Source of the DNA: an uncultured bacterium | GTDB lineage: Bacteria > Cyanobacteriota > Vampirovibrionia > Gastranaerophilales > Gastranaerophilaceae | DNA: 64,000 nt | Direction of reading: 5' to 3' | Assembly: GCA_949284985.1 (NCBI GenBank) | Contig: CASDWY010000035.1 | Location: 1 to 64,000, forward strand | Shown: positions 29,385 to 37,151 of the stretch, in pieces | Layout: every line of letters starts with the position of its first letter | How positions within the stretch are numbered: position 1 is the stretch's first letter | Program-made: the position numbers and the translations under genes | The notes under the pieces: generated by a model | What the model was told of the DNA's origin: nothing | The model's database searches: none | The model's input: the letters and a program-made list of their open reading frames with translations, nothing else

Positions 29385-30033
29385 TTTTATGTTTTGCCTT
29401 AACGTATTTAACACTTCTTTCAAACTCTTCATCTTGACAACCGCCACTCAAATGCCGGCAATTTAATTGCAAAACCCTTGAAGCAACTCCACGTTTTTTG
29501 GCAGTATGACAAAAATCTTCCACATACATATGAAATTTTAAATTTTCATCAAACATTAATTTTTTCTTCTTGAAAAGTGAAGAATGAACAATGCAACAAC
29601 AACAATCCAGAGTAGTAACTTTGGGTTGATTTTTTACTATATTTCCTACAGTTCTATCCCCTTCTCCTTCATATATTCTCCCTAAAGCAACTCGTCGTCT
29701 AAAGATTCTTAAAATCAATTTTGGAAAGAGCTGCAAGAAAAATAATGACCGCCTAACTCCAATCGCCCCATATATACTATTTTTATCCATATTCTTAAAA
29801 CGCAAATTTAAATCCTCACAAAAAATAAAGTCTTGATGAATAAATGCTACCCAAAAATCATCACTTTCTTTTATTGTGTCAATAAACGTATTGTAACGCT
29901 CTGCTATACCTATATTTTCTACTGTATTATCATAAACAATTATTTCTGCATTTTTAAGAAACTCGTTCCCTTTAATACACCTATCAAAAATTTCAAAATT
30001 ATTTACAACCGAAACAATTTTTAACCCACTCAT
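29353..30033 (-). CDS. Glycosyltransferase-like protein (StrF/GT2_5 type)
   Basis: 226 residues resembling the glycosyltransferase-like family that includes StrF: KIVSVVNNFEIFDRC, EIIVYDNT, AERYNTFID, WVAFIHQDFIF (acidic motif after HQD), and a C-terminal Cys/His-rich part (LDCCCCIVH, NCRHLSGG). RBS AGAGG precedes the ATG. It follows mscS by 9 bp in the operon RHH regulator - CMP-sugar synthetase - mscS - this gene. Likely adds a sugar to a surface glycan; the substrate is unknown. Confidence 0.65.
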   Translation of the reverse strand: MSGLKIVSVVNNFEIFDRCIKGNEFLKNAEIIVYDNTVENIGIAERYNTFIDTIKESDDFWVAFIHQDFIFCEDLNLRFKNMDKNSIYGAIGVRRSLFFLQLFPKLILRIFRRRVALGRIYEGEGDRTVGNIVKNQPKVTTLDCCCCIVHSSLFKKKKLMFDENLKFHMYVEDFCHTAKKRGVASRVLQLNCRHLSGGCQDEEFERSVKYVKAKHKIRYISSTCCE

Positions 30034-30042
30034 ATCAAACCT

Positions 30043-30912
30043 CTATTCACATTTAATCAAATGTACATCTCTTTGTGGAAAAGGAATCTCAATCCCCTCT
30101 CTATCAAAAGCCTCTTTCAACAACTTATTATATTCTCGCTCAATAAACCACTGATGAATAGGCGAAGTCTTTATGGTTGCACGAATGACAATTGCACTGT
30201 CTTGAAACTTATCAAGCCCCAAAATTTCCATATCAGAAAGAATAAGCTGTTTATATTTTTCATCCTTACGCATATCATCCGCAACAGCTTTCATTACTGA
30301 CATAACCTTGTTTACATCAGAGTTATAGGCAACTCCAATATCAAACAAAGGACATGCAAACTCTCTGGTCTTATTCGTTATAACATTTATCATTCCATTG
30401 CGAATATAATGAACATGACCTTTCATGTTTCTGATAATTATCATTTTTAAGGTAACTTTTTCAACCGTACCATTAAAATTGTCTATAGTAACAATATCAC
30501 CTACTCTAACTTGTCCCTCAAGAAGTATAAATATCCCCATAATAATATCTTCAACAAATCTTCGTGCAGCAAAACCAACAGCTACGCCAACAACACCTGC
30601 TGCCGCCAAAAGAGGTCTTATATCAATATTATACCTTGCTAATAAATTCATCACGATAATAATTACGACAACACCATTTGCTAAAGATTTAACAAGGTTT
30701 TTAATCGTTGCAACTTGCTTTTTATAATCATGGTCATCCCTCACCTTTAAAAGTCTTATAAACATTCTGTCAACCAGCTTATTAACTCCATTTATAAGAG
30801 CTGCGGTAACCAATATATATATTGCAATTACAAAGAAATTTATTATACAACCATGTAAAAACTCTAAAATTTGCTCTGTTGTATATATTTTAAATCCCAA
30901 AATTGTTCTCAT
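30043..30912 (-). CDS. MscS-family small-conductance mechanosensitive channel
   Basis: 289 residues with membrane helices at about 15-42 and 70-90, then the pore helix region AAAGVVGVAVGFAARRFVEDIIMGIFILLEG, matching the MscS TM3 Gly/Ala pattern, and the beta-domain VGDIVTIDNFNGTVEKVTL. Releases solutes after osmotic downshock. The start overlaps the stop of the cytidylyltransferase gene by 4 bp. Confidence 0.92.
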   Translation of the reverse strand: MRTILGFKIYTTEQILEFLHGCIINFFVIAIYILVTAALINGVNKLVDRMFIRLLKVRDDHDYKKQVATIKNLVKSLANGVVVIIIVMNLLARYNIDIRPLLAAAGVVGVAVGFAARRFVEDIIMGIFILLEGQVRVGDIVTIDNFNGTVEKVTLKMIIIRNMKGHVHYIRNGMINVITNKTREFACPLFDIGVAYNSDVNKVMSVMKAVADDMRKDEKYKQLILSDMEILGLDKFQDSAIVIRATIKTSPIHQWFIEREYNKLLKEAFDREGIEIPFPQRDVHLIKCE

Positions 30913-31583
30913 AATAATTCTTCTGCCTTTTTAAAATCTTCAACAGTATCTATATCAATCGACTCTTCTACAACGTGAAAAACAGGGGTTTCTCCGATAA
31001 AATCATTGACCTTCATTAATACATCGGTCTTAACAATATATGTTTCACCTGTTTCTTGCATAAGAGCATAATGCTGGTCAACATCTTGTCTTCTGGGTCT
31101 ATTTCTATATTTATAAAGACCGCTAACAGTTCCATCATGATTTTGACGCCACAATGCATGAGTAGTTCCAATCTTTTTAACAGTGAAAACTGAATCGCAC
31201 TCAGGATTATTCAAAAAAACTTCTATAGCTTCATCTAACTTTTTTGCATCTCTTAGTGGACAAGTCGCTTGCAAAAGGACAACAACATCCGGATAATAAT
31301 TTTTCTCCTTAAGTTTATTTATAACATCAACAAGAACCGGAGCTGTTTTTGTTTCATCTTGCGCAAGCTCTATTGGACGCTTAACGACCTGCGCACCATA
31401 ACCTTTGGCAATATCTGCAATTTCTTTATCTTCAGTAGATAAAATAACCCTATTTATGTACTTAGAATCCAAAGCCGCTTTTATAGTATAGTAAATTAAA
31501 GGTTTACCTTTAAGCAATTTAATGTTTTTTCGTGGTATACCCTTTGAGCCGCCTCGAGCCGGAATAATCGCCAAAATTTCCAT
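30909..31583 (-). CDS. CMP-sialic acid-type cytidylyltransferase (NeuA/PseF/LegF family)
   Basis: 224 residues. The nucleotide-binding start IPARGGSKGIPRKNI and RPRRQDVDQHY are family signatures; VVLLQATCPLRD is also conserved. It activates a nonulosonic acid (sialic, pseudaminic or legionaminic) with CTP. Which sugar cannot be told from the sequence. The nearby flagellar genes make flagellin or surface glycosylation possible, but the synthesis genes are not in the window. RBS TAGGTA upstream. Confidence 0.88.
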   Translation of the reverse strand: MEILAIIPARGGSKGIPRKNIKLLKGKPLIYYTIKAALDSKYINRVILSTEDKEIADIAKGYGAQVVKRPIELAQDETKTAPVLVDVINKLKEKNYYPDVVVLLQATCPLRDAKKLDEAIEVFLNNPECDSVFTVKKIGTTHALWRQNHDGTVSGLYKYRNRPRRQDVDQHYALMQETGETYIVKTDVLMKVNDFIGETPVFHVVEESIDIDTVEDFKKAEELL

Positions 31584-31594
31584 AATTTACCTAA

Positions 31595-31783
31595 TTAATC
31601 TAAAATTTGATCGAGAATTTCAGCATTAGATTTTGCTTTTTCAACATTAGTAATTCTTGAACGTCTTATGTAAGAACGCAAAGCTTCTCTTATAAGTTCA
31701 CTTCTAGAACGTTGCTCCCCGTCAGCAACAGAATCAACTTTACTTAAAAACTCATCGGGCATTGAAATTAAAATACGTGCCAT
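31595..31783 (-). CDS. Ribbon-helix-helix (CopG/NikR-like) transcriptional regulator
   Basis: 62 residues from MARILISMPDE (31783), 8 nt after GGAG; a longer frame has no ribosome site. The N-terminal strand (RILISMP) and two helices (LSKVDSVAD, SRSELIREALRSYIRR) are a typical ribbon-helix-helix DNA-binding unit. It lies first in the operon with the cytidylyltransferase, MscS and a glycosyltransferase. A perfect 9-bp palindrome overlaps its -10 box, suggesting autoregulation. Could also be an antitoxin-like protein, but no toxin gene is adjacent. Confidence 0.8.
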   Translation of the reverse strand: MARILISMPDEFLSKVDSVADGEQRSRSELIREALRSYIRRSRITNVEKAKSNAEILDQILD

Positions 31784-31814
31784 TTTTTTCTCCAACACAA
31801 TTTAGAACTTAAAT

Positions 31815-31839
31815 ATTATAACATATAAAGATATGTTAT
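31815..31839 (-). promoter_or_regulatory. Promoter and palindromic operator of the ribbon-helix-helix gene
   Basis: ATAACATAT (31818-31826), AAAG, ATATGTTAT (31831-31839): perfect 9-bp arms with a 4-nt centre. The minus-strand -10 TATAAT (31820-31815) overlaps one arm. Its position and spacing fit a dimeric RHH repressor site. It sits 155 bp upstream of the divergent motA. Confidence 0.6.
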
Positions 31840-31886
31840 CTATATACTTTTTGCATGCATTTTACATTATTTAACTTTTTTTGTAG

Positions 31887-31913
31887 TCAAATTAACCTAA
31901 AATTCTCCGAAAT
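31887..31913 (+). promoter_or_regulatory. Possible sigma-28 (FliA/SigD)-type promoter for motAB
   Basis: TCAA (31887-31890), 15 nt, TCCGAAAT (31906-31913), compared with the flagellar consensus TAAA-N15-GCCGATAT. Six of eight bases of the downstream box match. It is about 80 bp upstream of motA. Tentative, as no sigma factor gene is in the window. Confidence 0.35.
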
Positions 31914-31994
31914 AAACTAATTATATGATTTTATCCAAGCATAAATATTATTTAATAATAATACATGTAAGAAATTTTTTATCATGGAGTAAAA

Positions 31995-32759
31995 ATGGAT
32001 TTAACATCAATATTAGGTTTTATAGTTGGAACAGCAATGCTTTTGGGTGGACAAGCACTCGAAGGAGGGAACATTGGTCAGCTAATGCAAATAACAGCAG
32101 CAATGATTGTCCTAGGTGGCACCTGCGGTGCTGTTATTATAAGCTTTCCTGCCAATCAACTAAAAGATGCATTTATATTTCTTAAAGATGTTTATGGAAG
32201 CTTAACGGTTGATTTTGATGAAATTATTGCAGAAATTATCAAACACGCAACAAAAGCAAGACGTGAAGGTATTATAGCATTAGAAAAAGATGCCAGAGAA
32301 GCTTCAGATTCGCTTTTACAACTTGGTTTAGAAGCTGTAGCAGATGGTGTTGATCCATCACTGGTTAAAGAAATACTTGAAACACAGTTTGGTCAACTTG
32401 AAGCACGAGTTGCTGGCGGTGCAAAAGTCTGGGAGTCTGCAGGTGCATACTCACCAACTTTTGGTATTATAGGTGCAGTAATGGGCTTGATTCAAGTTAT
32501 GCAGAATCTTTCTGATCCTACAAAATTAGGTGCAGGTATTGCAGTTGCTTTCGTTGCAACAATATACGGTTTGTTTGCTGCAAACCTTGTTTTCATACCT
32601 TTTAGCACAAAAATTAAAACTAAATATGCAAAAGTTTTCACAAAAAAAGAAATAATTATTGAAGGAATTTTATCTATTCAAGCAGGTGAAAGCCCGGCTT
32701 TGATTGAACGAAAACTTAATGCATACGTACTCGACAAACACCTTGAAAAATCGGAATAA
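31995..32759 (+). CDS. motA: Flagellar motor stator protein MotA
   Basis: 254 residues, proton/sodium channel subunit of the stator. Four membrane segments (about 4-22, 32-52, 150-170, 182-205). PTFGIIGAVMGLIQVM and the region GIAVAFVATIYGLFAANLVFIPF carry the conserved Pro and Thr/Ala channel pattern. RBS GGAG lies upstream of the ATG. motB follows after 4 bp. Confidence 0.94.
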   Translation: MDLTSILGFIVGTAMLLGGQALEGGNIGQLMQITAAMIVLGGTCGAVIISFPANQLKDAFIFLKDVYGSLTVDFDEIIAEIIKHATKARREGIIALEKDAREASDSLLQLGLEAVADGVDPSLVKEILETQFGQLEARVAGGAKVWESAGAYSPTFGIIGAVMGLIQVMQNLSDPTKLGAGIAVAFVATIYGLFAANLVFIPFSTKIKTKYAKVFTKKEIIIEGILSIQAGESPALIERKLNAYVLDKHLEKSE

Positions 32760-32763
32760 TTAA

Positions 32764-33783
32764 ATGGGAAGAAAACCAAAACACGAAGAACATGAAAATC
32801 TTGAACGTTGGCTTGTATCATATGCCGATTTCATAACGTTGCTTTTTGCTACGTTTGTTGTTTTGTATGCTCTTTCACAAGTTGATATTAGTGCATTTTC
32901 AAAACTTGAAGAAGCACTAAAAAATGCATTTGAAGCACCAAGCATCATGCAAGGTAACCCTGGTATTATGACAGATGCCGGAGATAACATGCTTGAAAAC
33001 ACCAGCGCAGACTCCGTAATATCTGCACTAATGCTTGAGTATATGAGTCCTAAATACGAACAAGAATCATACGAATCTATAAAAAAAGAAATAGAAGAAT
33101 TATCTAAATCAAAAAAACTAGATGGAGTAAGTGCAACTATTGACGAACGTGGGTTGGTAATAAGACTAAACGACTCCAATATATTATTTAAATCAGCTTC
33201 TGCAAACCTTGAACAATCCGCAAAAGAAAAACTTGATAAAGTTGGATTATTAATTGCCGAAAAATTTTTAATGCACTCTATAAGAGTAGAAGGAAATACT
33301 GACAACTTACCATTTTCCAATAACGTTTATCCGTCAAATTGGGAACTTTCAAGTGCCAGATCTTGTGCAATTGTAAGATATCTTATTGATCGTTTTAAAC
33401 TCCACGCAGATTTATTTACACCAATTGGATTTAGCTCTACAAGACCTATTGCCGATAACAAAACTCCAAAAGGTCGAGCTCAAAACAGACGCGTAGAAAT
33501 TATCGTACTTAGAAATAAGTTCAAAAAAAATGAAAGTGCCCAAAATACTATTCTAAAAATGAATAAAAAAGAACAAGAAGCCTACAGAACAGAACATATA
33601 AAAGCTATAAACAAAGTCAAAGGACTTTCTGATGCAGCACTGAAACTTACAGGCGATGACGAAGAAGCAGCTAAAAATGTACTTATTTTAAATGAGATTT
33701 ATTCTTCTGAAACTAAAAGAATAAATACTGTTAAACTTCTTGAACAAAACAAACAAACTCAAACTGTAACAAGCAAACCATAA
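32764..33783 (+). CDS. motB: Flagellar motor stator protein MotB
   Basis: 339 residues. The N-terminus ERWLVSYADFITLLFATFVVL is a single membrane helix with the proton-binding Asp at 22. The C-terminal OmpA-like peptidoglycan-binding domain (about 130-255: RVEGNTDNLPF, NWELSSARSCAIVRYLI, GFSSTRPIADN, GRAQNRRVEI) is complete. An additional ~85-residue polar tail (255-339) is longer than usual. Follows motA by 4 bp. Confidence 0.94.
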   Translation: MGRKPKHEEHENLERWLVSYADFITLLFATFVVLYALSQVDISAFSKLEEALKNAFEAPSIMQGNPGIMTDAGDNMLENTSADSVISALMLEYMSPKYEQESYESIKKEIEELSKSKKLDGVSATIDERGLVIRLNDSNILFKSASANLEQSAKEKLDKVGLLIAEKFLMHSIRVEGNTDNLPFSNNVYPSNWELSSARSCAIVRYLIDRFKLHADLFTPIGFSSTRPIADNKTPKGRAQNRRVEIIVLRNKFKKNESAQNTILKMNKKEQEAYRTEHIKAINKVKGLSDAALKLTGDDEEAAKNVLILNEIYSSETKRINTVKLLEQNKQTQTVTSKP

Positions 33784-33811
33784 AATTTCAAACAATTCTA
33801 AAGAGATAAAA

Positions 33812-34888
33812 ATGAATTTTATAAAAAATTTATTTAAAAAAACAGCAGCTAAAGTAACTACAGTAATAATTCTTGTACTGTTAATCCTCAGTGTTTTTAT
33901 CTTTTGGGGATGGTACGTAAAACAAATTAATAAAGTTCGTGGAATGTATTACGTTTACAAGGGAGACAAAGCCTTTGCAAAAAATAAACTTCAATCTGCC
34001 ATTAATAATTATAACAAAGGACTTAAACTTTATCCGGAACATGCAATTGCCCGCTGTAATCTGGGCAATATTTATGTAATGTACGAAGATTTTTTTTCCG
34101 CTACAGAATCATACGAAGAAGCCTTGAAACATAAACCAAACTTTTTAGTTTGCAGAATGAATTTAGGTATTATAGAAGCTGAAAAATTATCAAATTATGA
34201 TGCCGCCATTCGTAATTACGATAAAATTATTTCTGCAAAACCAAGAATTCTACAAATTCCATTTATCTACAGCAATTGGAAAAGTACAAAACAAAACCGC
34301 GCAATTGCAAGTTATAACAAAGGACTTGCCTATCGAGGAAAATCAATTTATGTCGGAGAAAGATCTTTTATTTCAAAACAATATCTTGAAAAAGCAGAAG
34401 CTGCATATAAACAAGCACTTAAAGTACTTAAAAAAGATTATAAAACACACTATAACCTTGCTCTAACCAATCAACTTATGGGTGATTATAAAGAAGCAGG
34501 TCTTGAATACTGCAAAGCAATAAATATTGAACCAATGAATTTTGAAGCACATTACAACCTTGCTATTCTGCTTAGGAAAATCGGACACTACAAAGAATCC
34601 TTGATTGAATTTGAAAAAGCAGGTATGCTATTAGATGCAAAGGGTGAATTTACCATGACAAAACATGTTTACGATGTTTTAAATGAAGTAAATCAAAGAC
34701 TTGTTCAAACAGGTGAATATGAGTTTGTAAAAAACAGACAAGAAAGCTATCAACCTACAAAAGAAGAATCTATTTTCCGTCATGGAAAAGTTGTAGTAGA
34801 CAGACACGATAAACATAAACTTCAACGCTACTTAAAAGATTGCCCAAGCAAAGCATTATTTAAGGATTATGAAATTGATGAAAAATAA
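33812..34888 (+). CDS. Membrane-anchored TPR protein
   Basis: 358 residues. One N-terminal membrane helix (about 15-36), then TPR repeats (AINNYNKGLKLYPEHAIAR, ATESYEEALKHKPNFLVCR, YKEAGLEYCKAINIEPMNF, YKESLIEFEKAGMLLDAKG). It lies in the motA-motB-TPR-GGDEF cluster, so it could be a motor- or c-di-GMP-associated scaffold. That role is an inference. RBS AAAGAGA upstream. Overlaps the next gene by 20 bp. Confidence 0.75.
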   Translation: MNFIKNLFKKTAAKVTTVIILVLLILSVFIFWGWYVKQINKVRGMYYVYKGDKAFAKNKLQSAINNYNKGLKLYPEHAIARCNLGNIYVMYEDFFSATESYEEALKHKPNFLVCRMNLGIIEAEKLSNYDAAIRNYDKIISAKPRILQIPFIYSNWKSTKQNRAIASYNKGLAYRGKSIYVGERSFISKQYLEKAEAAYKQALKVLKKDYKTHYNLALTNQLMGDYKEAGLEYCKAINIEPMNFEAHYNLAILLRKIGHYKESLIEFEKAGMLLDAKGEFTMTKHVYDVLNEVNQRLVQTGEYEFVKNRQESYQPTKEESIFRHGKVVVDRHDKHKLQRYLKDCPSKALFKDYEIDEK

Positions 34889-36335
34889 CCAACTGGACTT
34901 TTTATGGGATGTATCAAAAACACTTTCTGACAGCTATGATGCAGAAAAAATCGTCTATTCAATACAAAAATGTCTAAAAAAATACATAAATTGTGAGAAA
35001 GCTGAAGTTTTTATTTGGGATAAAAATACAAAAACTGTCAAAAATTTTTCAAAAAATTGGATTGCAATAGATTCAACTAAACAAGACTACTATCTACACC
35101 AAATTCTTGATACATTTGAAATACTTAAAAATGCTATTATATATAATGATACTGTTTATAGTCTTGTTACCGGCGAAAAAACAAATCTTACAATCAAAAA
35201 ATTAAAAAATAATAATTTAATAAAAATTTATCTTCCCTTAATTCGAAAAGACAGCGTCTTTGGCTTTGTCGAGTTAGATATTGTGCAAGAAAAAGAAAAA
35301 ATTTCTTCAGAACTACTAAAAACATTCGGCGTTTTGCTCTACCAGCTTTCTTCGAGTATTCTCAACAATATTCTAAACAACCGCATGCAAATAAATGTTA
35401 ATTTCCATGACGCAATGAAAAATATTGCCAAAATAATAGAAAGCCAATACGAACTTAGCTACATAATACCACTTATTGGAGAAATGATAGATAGGTTTGT
35501 TTCCAGTCACTTGATTTATATCTTTTTACACAACGAAAAACAAGGTTTTCAGCTACTTTGGCCGAATGCATGCCACGAAAAACATATAGGTGAAATGCTA
35601 AAACACATAAACAAAAACAGTGAATTTATAATATCAGAAGATAAACACACAGGAATTTTTCCACTAATACAAGAAAAAAAACTAATTGGCGCAATAGTTG
35701 CATATAGTAATATAGATGTATTATCAAATAACGATATACAATATCTGCAGCAACTTTCAAATCAATCCTCAATAACTATTCAACGAGCAAGCGTCTATGG
35801 TGAAATACTAAAACACGCAACACTGGATGCGTTAACCGGATTAAACAACAGACGCCAGTTTGATGTTCGGCTGGGACAAGAAGTTTCCACAGCTAAACGT
35901 AAAAAAACATCTTTGTGCTGTATAATGATAGATGTCGATTATTTTAAAAAAGTCAACGATACTTACGGTCATATTGCTGGAGACTGTATTTTAAAACAAG
36001 TTGGCAAAATTATTCCAAAAGAATTACGTGAATATGACATTGCTGCAAGATACGGAGGAGAAGAATTTTCCATTCTTTTACCATTTACGAGCATACAAGA
36101 AGCATTTGCTGTTGCGCAACGTCTTAGAAAAGCCATTGAAGAAACAGAAATGGATATTTCAGAAGCACGTGTCCCAAACACCAAAACAATTAAAGTTACC
36201 GCTTCCTTTGGAGTAAGCGAATATGTTGAAACAATTAAAGACCCAAAAGAACTATATAAAATGGCTGACTCAGCATTATACGAAGCCAAAGAAAGAGGCC
36301 GCAACAGAGTTATTGTTTACTATGCAAAAAATTAG
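34869..36335 (+). CDS. Diguanylate cyclase with GAF-like sensor domains
   Basis: 488 residues. Two GAF-like sensor regions (about 20-150 and 165-310) precede a GGDEF domain (about 320-485): LDALTGLNNRRQFDV, MIDVDYFKKVNDTYGH and the catalytic GGEEF (396-400), all intact, so it should make c-di-GMP. An inhibitory RXXD site five residues before GGEEF is absent (YDIAARYGGEEF). The start could be ATG 34869 or 34878. The stop overlaps the convergent gene by 4 bp. In this neighbourhood it may influence motility. Confidence 0.9.
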   Translation: MKLMKNNQLDFLWDVSKTLSDSYDAEKIVYSIQKCLKKYINCEKAEVFIWDKNTKTVKNFSKNWIAIDSTKQDYYLHQILDTFEILKNAIIYNDTVYSLVTGEKTNLTIKKLKNNNLIKIYLPLIRKDSVFGFVELDIVQEKEKISSELLKTFGVLLYQLSSSILNNILNNRMQINVNFHDAMKNIAKIIESQYELSYIIPLIGEMIDRFVSSHLIYIFLHNEKQGFQLLWPNACHEKHIGEMLKHINKNSEFIISEDKHTGIFPLIQEKKLIGAIVAYSNIDVLSNNDIQYLQQLSNQSSITIQRASVYGEILKHATLDALTGLNNRRQFDVRLGQEVSTAKRKKTSLCCIMIDVDYFKKVNDTYGHIAGDCILKQVGKIIPKELREYDIAARYGGEEFSILLPFTSIQEAFAVAQRLRKAIEETEMDISEARVPNTKTIKVTASFGVSEYVETIKDPKELYKMADSALYEAKERGRNRVIVYYAKN

Positions 36336-37093
36336 TTCTTTCTGCACGCCAAAAACGCCAAGTTTTTAGGTCTAACTTCAGTTACATCATTTTGGTATAC
36401 AGTTGACGAACGAGAGGCATCAAAACTTAATACCGTACCTGAGGAATTTGTACCGATAACTGTAGCCCCACCTCCAGTCACTGCAAAAACGCCACTTTGC
36501 AAAGCTGGGACAATACCTGCAACACCCACTATATTAGGCGCAGCTGATTCTTGAAACAAACCTCGCGAACTCCCAGTTTCACCAATATTTCTCAAAAATG
36601 CTCCACTTGCATTAGCATAAGTGGAAGAAAGTGCCGTCCATCCTAGAGGGCAACTATCTAAATCAAAAAACATTATTGCACCGGAAGGAACAGCGAAAGA
36701 TGAACCTCCACTCGGAGTAATATATGCCGTTTCTGTACCGTTTTGCTGTATACTCAATGCCCGATTGGGAGAATTTTGTATATTTATTGTTACAGTACCA
36801 TTAGCATCAATCTTAAAAACCTCATTGCTACCTTTTTTTATCGACACAAAATTATCATTATTAGAAGATATTGTAAGCATTGAATCCGGATTTGTTGAAA
36901 CAGGCAAACCTATACCAACTTTAGACTGACGTGTAATATCGTCTCCATTACGAGTATACATCCACTTTGATACCCCATTCAAAGCTGCTGTGTTTCTTTT
37001 TGAAAAAATTGGGGCAATTGCAGATAAAGCTATACTTACTATCAACAATGTTACCATTGCTTCCGCTACAGAAAATGCTTGTATCTTCTTCAT
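36332..37093 (-). CDS. Fusion of prepilin N-terminus with phage tail-collar domain
   Basis: 253 residues. The N-terminus MKKIQAFSVAEAMVTLLIVSIALSAIAP is a class III signal: basic leader, cleavage before Phe, Glu at +5, long hydrophobic helix. The middle (about 60-130) is beta-rich and repetitive. The C-terminal half matches the tail-collar/tail-fibre tip: VPSGAIMFFDLDSCPLGW (about 137-155), then GAFLRNIG, and the classic end EVRPKNLAFLACRK. Likely a pilus-displayed adhesin tip with a phage-fibre-like knob. RBS AGAAAGGA upstream. Convergent with the cyclase gene. Confidence 0.8.
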   Translation of the reverse strand: MKKIQAFSVAEAMVTLLIVSIALSAIAPIFSKRNTAALNGVSKWMYTRNGDDITRQSKVGIGLPVSTNPDSMLTISSNNDNFVSIKKGSNEVFKIDANGTVTINIQNSPNRALSIQQNGTETAYITPSGGSSFAVPSGAIMFFDLDSCPLGWTALSSTYANASGAFLRNIGETGSSRGLFQESAAPNIVGVAGIVPALQSGVFAVTGGGATVIGTNSSGTVLSFDASRSSTVYQNDVTEVRPKNLAFLACRKN

Positions 37094-37151
37094 ATAATAT
37101 ATCCTTTCTGCCTACATAATAACAATTTTCATTAAACTTGACAAGTTTTTA

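Noticed and set aside
31595-31783. Toxin-antitoxin module
   Set aside because: The RHH protein has no adjacent toxin-like gene; the next gene is a CMP-sugar synthetase.
36332-37093. Prophage fragment suggested by the tail-collar domain
   Set aside because: No other phage genes nearby, neighbours are ordinary housekeeping genes, and the protein has a prepilin leader.
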